Shown: piece after piece, positions 60,701 through 64,000 of the stretch
How the letters are laid out: each line of letters starts with the position of its first letter
Position numbering within the stretch: the stretch's first letter is position 1
NCBI GenBank assembly: GCA_940671915.1
Contig: CALNVZ010003433.1
Coordinates: forward strand, 29,870,170-29,934,169
Reading direction: 5' to 3'
Source of the DNA: Paracentrotus lividus
Lineage: Eukaryota; Echinodermata; Echinoidea; Camarodonta; Echinidae
DNA: 64,000 bases
Notes under the pieces: model-generated
Database searches by the model: none
The model's input: only the letters and a program-made list of their open reading frames with translations
What the model was told of the DNA's origin: nothing
Program-made: the position numbers and the translations under genes

Positions 60701-63371
60701 ACATAATATACAGTCATGGTCCATATATTATGTATAATTTTTCATCATGCGTTTGTCATGTTTATAATTTGAATCACTAACTCGAAAACTTGAAGTGAAA
60801 GCAGTTTATACATATACTATTTATAAAAAATACAATATCCTCAAACAAACTACTTCGTGCTCATTCATTTTCTTTAAGTTAGTCACACCGCCAAAATCGA
60901 CCACTAACTTACCATTCATGATTATGTCATTATTATTATTTTTTGTTGGGGGGGGGGGGGGGTCTGGTGTTGGTTTGAGCTAGGTCGGGCCGAAATCGTG
61001 AAAACCAAATATGGATTTAAAGAAATGCATTGTATGCTGCTTTTAATTCGACGTGATTTAAAGTAATTGAGGTAAATTATTATAAGGTATACAGAATGAC
61101 AACAACTTGGTTTTTAAAACCAATAAATCATTTATGAAAAATGTTCAACTAAACCAATGCCCCTGTGCCCTTTTCTCTGCATATCTGAATTACTTTCATG
61201 ACTTTTAAAAACCAAATAATAAAATGGCCTTTAGAGATGGAATTGGTTAAATTCAAGCCTACGTGAGTTAAGTGGTCTAAAGTGCATGCAGGTAAAATAG
61301 GCTCACATAAAATGATTACAATACGTTGTTGTTAAAGCCCATAAATCAGTTCAACTGCTACTTGAATGAATATGCTGGATGCGTATCATAAACGATGACA
61401 TTATGTTAATTATCTACTAAAGTATCCGAAATTGTGATAGATCACATAATGCCTCCTCATTTCGAGAAGTAACCGGAAAGATATCACATAAAAGAACTCC
61501 AAATAAATATTCATCTGCAAAACTGATCGATAAAATGGTGTTATAATGCGTGGTAATCTATTTTACATGAATAATACCTATGCGCGGAACCAGGATTTCA
61601 TGAGGGGAAGGGGGTGGAGAGGAGGGGGCACAATTGGAATTATATATATATTTTTTATTATCATATTTATTTATATTTCCTTACATGGACTCCGGTACCA
61701 TCGAAGCTATACACCCCTTAGGCCAATTTGATCCAGATTCAGGATCAAAGGATCCGATCGACCCAGATTTTGGTTTAAAGGTTAATTCGCCCCGTTTCCA
61801 AGTCACACAATTTCCTTCCTTAGGGTTAGGGGTTTGAGGATTTCGCCATTTCGTCATCCATGGAGTATCAAGTATAAACGTATAGGGTACATGCAGGTAA
61901 TGAATCCATGACATTTGCTCCCGCGACAATTGCTCCGCTATAAATTCCATACACTAATCGAATGACTAACTTCAACCAGGGACTTTACACTATACCCTAC
62001 CCTAAACCTAACCCTAAACCTAATATAAATCCCTATTACAACCCTAACCCTTACCCTATATCTTAGACGAAATAAAGCCCGGAGCAATTGTCGCAGGAGC
62101 AAATGTCGGGTCACCGCAGGTAATATGGGCACCCTAAGCTTATTTGCCTAATTTGCATAAAGTTACAAAATGATACACAGTCTAATCTTTGTTTATATGA
62201 ATCAATAACTACTGCTCTAACTTTTATTGTGAAGAAAAACAATCATCACCAACCCCCCTGTCTGCAATATTCAAATGTTGACGTCATTACCAAAGTGCCC
62301 ATATTACCTGCATGTGCAGGTAATATGGGCACATGTATTTAATGTATGTTTTAAAAACTTCAATGATTCTACCATGTCTGGAATTTGCTTAAAATGTTGA
62401 AAATCATTAACTTTAAAATATCATTTGAAATTATAAGACCCTTCAGTAAATACTTTGACTATATATTTCATTGTTTTGTATTTTGTATATTATTTCGTTT
62501 TTTAAATATTATTTAAATATTATATTCATTATACAAGTCAATATAGGCCTAAAATAAGTTATTTATATTATATATACTGTGAATATACCCAAAAAAAATC
62601 GTAGCAAAGAGATTGATGCCTCATCCCAATATTTAGTATCAGAATCATTTCACTAATGTTGCTGTATCAGGCAAGCATTCAATGCCTCATTGCACCCCTT
62701 CACTAAAACAAATTGACCTGTACTCGCTAGTATGATCAAAAGGAAACTATAAGCTTACTAAATATACAAAACAATTGAGGTTACCCCCTCAAACACTCTT
62801 TCACCATTACATTCTGTGAAATATCAAATTTTACATCAGGGTAAAAAAATGCCGTAAGTTTTACCTACCTTGTTGGTTTTCAGCAATTTTCTCAGAGAAA
62901 TTTCGGCATTAGATGCTCTCACGACGATAAATTTTCGTATACAGGTCATATGAACAACATTATGGTGCTCACACCGGTCACCGGTCACCGGTCGACGGTC
63001 ACGACATGATTTGCTTCAGGTGGCCCATATTACCTGCGGGCCCATATTACCATTACCTGCATGTACCCTATCAATCGGGAAGGGTGGAGAATACCATCGC
63101 ATCAGTGCCCTGTAATATCAGGAATTACAATAATCTTACCATTCGTTTTTTTGTTTTGTTTTGTTTCTTTGTTGTTGTTGTTGTTGTTGTTTTTTTTTTT
63201 TTTGGGGGGGGGGTTTAAGTAATACTTGAAATAATTATAAAAATATAATTTTTCTCTCTTCAGGTTTGTTAACGATCCAACGGCCTGAGCTCTTAAATGA
63301 AGGCATGTATAATTGCATACTATCAGGGGATTCTACTGTTATCAAGCAGGATATCAGACTGACCATACAAG
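54690..63371 (+). CDS. Second IgSF gene, 5-prime part: signal peptide and split V-type domain
   Basis: Three exons can be joined on the plus strand: 54690-54744, 56611-56820 and 63264-63371. All junctions are GT-AG and phase 1. Together they encode a leader and one V-type Ig domain of about 105 residues: cysteine in ELPCNIS, tryptophan in LTWAF and the F-strand NEGMYNC. The domain is split into N- and C-terminal halves by an intron of about 6.4 kb. The last exon ends at a donor, so more domains are expected beyond 64000. The gene diverges from the minus-strand IgSF gene; both look like surface receptors, but their V domains differ in exon structure and sequence. Confidence 0.72.
54868..54930. 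repeat. TA microsatellite and T/G run
   Basis: (TA)n blocks separated by TTTAAATTTA, followed by a T run and a G run, in intron 1 of the plus-strand gene. Confidence 0.9.
55604..56491. mobile_element. TA-flanked full-length foldback in IgSF intron 1
   Basis: The ends CAGTGTGTCCCACAAAAAA and TTTTTTGTGGGACACACTG are inverted complements flanked by TA (55602-55603, 56492-56493). The whole 888 bp is two arms of about 430 bp meeting near 56032-56045, with only scattered differences. Same Tc1/mariner-type class as 2318-3375. It ends only about 120 bp before the V exon. Confidence 0.85.
56611..56820 (+). CDS. Exon 2 of plus-strand IgSF gene: N-terminal half of V-type domain
   Basis: 210 nt, phase 1 to phase 1. 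The acceptor is AACCCAG after a T-rich tract; the donor is GTAAGA after GGTATCG. It encodes strands A to E: LNITAIAGNRIELPCNIS with the first Ig cysteine, VSLTWAFQ with the core tryptophan, then a loop with an extra cysteine pair in VHVCDGQCSNVS. The CxxxC pair could form an additional disulphide. Three sequons (NIT, NIS, NVS) are present. Confidence 0.8.
57349..60592. mobile_element. CACTGAAAACCTAA-ended element, copy 2, inside IgSF intron 2
   Basis: The left end CACTGAAAACCTAAACGGG and right end GAGGTTAGGTTTTCAGTG correspond to the right and left ends of copy 1 (50624-52632), so it lies in the opposite orientation. TA flanks both sides (57347-57348, 60593-60594). Arrays of ACTAGCTTTAAAGCTAGT with GACGGAC spacers occur at about 57372-57720 and 60470-60580. 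The 2.7-kb interior is not obviously related to that of copy 1 and has unusual composition. No transposase recognised. Confidence 0.8.
57730..60470. other. Interior of copy 2: compositionally distinct, no gene recognised
   Basis: From about 58200 to 59200 the DNA is visibly GC-richer than the host introns, and A/T homopolymers of the kind common elsewhere are scarce. Open frames here (58418-58681, 58594-58812, 58854-59102 on minus) overlap on several frames and contain no recognised domain. It may be captured foreign sequence, or a poorly resolved assembly segment. Confidence 0.4.
60595..61882. other. Intronic stretch without recognised features
   Basis: AT-rich, with a G run near 60948-60962. 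Within intron 2 of the plus-strand IgSF gene. No exon recognised. Confidence 0.5.
61883..63070. mobile_element. TAGGGTACATGCAGGTAAT family element, copy 2, with nested insertion
   Basis: Ends TAGGGTACATGCAGGTAAT and ACCTGCATGTACCCTA. From 62116 on it follows 36270-37210 closely (shared words include CTAATTTGCATAAA, TTTATATGAATCAATAACTA and CACCGGTCACCGGTCGACGG), with small indels. A 214-bp insertion splits the left end. It ends about 190 bp before IgSF exon 3. Confidence 0.82.
61902..62115. mobile_element. 214-bp insertion with CATTTGCTCCYGCGACAATT ends and telomere-like core
   Basis: Subterminal GACATTTGCTCCCGCGACAA and TTGTCGCAGGAGCAAATGTC are inverted repeats. The 9-bp word GCAGGTAAT, part of the host element, occurs directly on both sides (61893-61901, 62116-62124), indicating a target duplication. 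The core (about 61990-62060) has degenerate CCCTAA/CCTAAACCTAA words. Confidence 0.75.
63264..63371 (+). CDS. Exon 3 of plus-strand IgSF gene: C-terminal half of V-type domain
   Basis: 108 nt, phase 1 to phase 1. The acceptor is TTCAG after a T/C-rich tract; the donor is GTAGGA after CATACAAG. It encodes LLTIQRPELLNEGMYNC, the E-F strands with the second Ig cysteine, and the G strand (IKQDIRLTIQ). Joined to the 56611-56820 exon it completes a V-type fold of normal length. Confidence 0.8.
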
Positions 63372-64000
63372 GTAGGATGTACGCTCAATTTCTATTAAAC
63401 GAAGAAAATAAGATCAACGTGAGACCAGGTTATACATTTTATACCCCTGACCCATTTTTGTTTCATTTTTTGGGGGTAGTATTATTATTTATTTATCTAT
63501 TTTTTTTGTAAGTCATGTACCCAGTTCTCATGCATGAAAATCTGGAAAAATAAATAAACTTCATAATTGCCACTCTAGACACACAAAAAAAAGTTGTTAT
63601 AAAAAATATTTATGATTTATTTACATATATTTCATTTCAAAGTGATCGGCGTCTATTCACATAATCTTAATAGTACCATAAGTCTCTGGGTGTAGTATAA
63701 AACAAAATTTTGTGAAAAAAAAAATCATAACTCATATGCAAGCATGTGCATGCAGAATATTCTTCTTTTTTCGTATTGGTCAGTAGTGTTGTATGTTAAT
63801 CAGGCTGTTTCTCTAATGATTTGGGCTTGATATGTCAGTCATTTCGTCAGGGGGTTGGAGGTCAGGGCAGTTGTAGATAATTATGATCCGCTGTCTGCTT
63901 CATCTGCACCGCAAGTGCATGGCGGTAAGTCACGAATTTTCCAGCGGTGCATATTGGCGCTAAATCTGCCAAACACAGTTCGAATCCGATTTAGTGTTAC
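63372..64000. other. Intron 3 of the plus-strand IgSF gene, to window end
   Basis: AT-rich sequence without a recognised exon; the next Ig or membrane exon is expected beyond the window. Confidence 0.5.

Overview
The window is eukaryotic nuclear DNA. It is AT-rich, has long introns, and is saturated with inverted-repeat transposons, microsatellites and homopolymer runs. No bacterial operons, rRNA genes or CRISPR arrays are visible. Frequent TAGGCCT-like words, AAGGGGAAGT-type element ends, tRNA-derived SINEs and a Penelope-like retroelement fit a marine invertebrate, most likely an echinoderm or other ambulacrarian. That placement is inference from repeat style, not from a host marker gene.

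Host coding signal: two immunoglobulin-superfamily (IgSF) genes lie head to head. The minus-strand gene (about 46108 down to 42385) has a signal-peptide exon, one V-type exon, one C-type exon and a transmembrane exon. All splice junctions are in phase 1, giving a type I surface receptor or adhesion protein of at least 277 residues. Its cytoplasmic tail was not found. The plus-strand gene (54690 to beyond the window end) has a signal-peptide exon and a V-type domain split across two exons about 6.4 kb apart, again all phase 1. About 8.6 kb separates the two start codons. No convincing host gene is visible in 1-42 kb.

Repeats by region. 1-6.3 kb: near-perfect foldbacks flanked by TA (Tc1/mariner-like signature). 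6.3-11 kb: low complexity, a tRNA-like palindrome and a broken LINE reverse transcriptase. 11.3-13.8 kb: a foldback rich in TTACG words, holding a 117-bp palindrome with hammerhead-ribozyme-like cores. 14.5-16.3 kb: a long foldback. 17-20 kb: hAT-like and CACTG-ended elements. 20.5-23.5 kb: a TTAA-flanked element containing others, including a piggyBac-like copy. 24 kb: a SINE. 25.7-29.2 kb: a foldback of AAACCAATAGA-type words with another element inside. 29.8-31.4 kb: another foldback. 34.5-37.2 kb: second members of two families. 37.36-40.66 kb: a decayed Penelope-like element with reverse transcriptase and GIY-YIG endonuclease, an 82-bp terminal inverted repeat and a 12-bp target-site duplication, itself interrupted by a 1.06-kb AACGTT-rich insertion. 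42.7-44.3 kb: a Tc1-like relic in an IgSF intron. 46.2-47.8 kb: a GTCACACTGA-ended element. 50.6-52.6 and 57.3-60.6 kb: two CACTGAAAACCTAA-ended elements, one upstream of and one inside the plus-strand IgSF gene, with arrays of the palindrome CTAGCTTTAAAGCTAG. 61.9-63.1 kb: a second copy of the 36.3-kb family, carrying a 214-bp insertion with telomere-like words.

The host content is therefore a small divergent IgSF receptor cluster whose introns and flanks have been filled by non-autonomous DNA transposons. Splice sites and element ends were read by eye; no alignment or transcript data were available.
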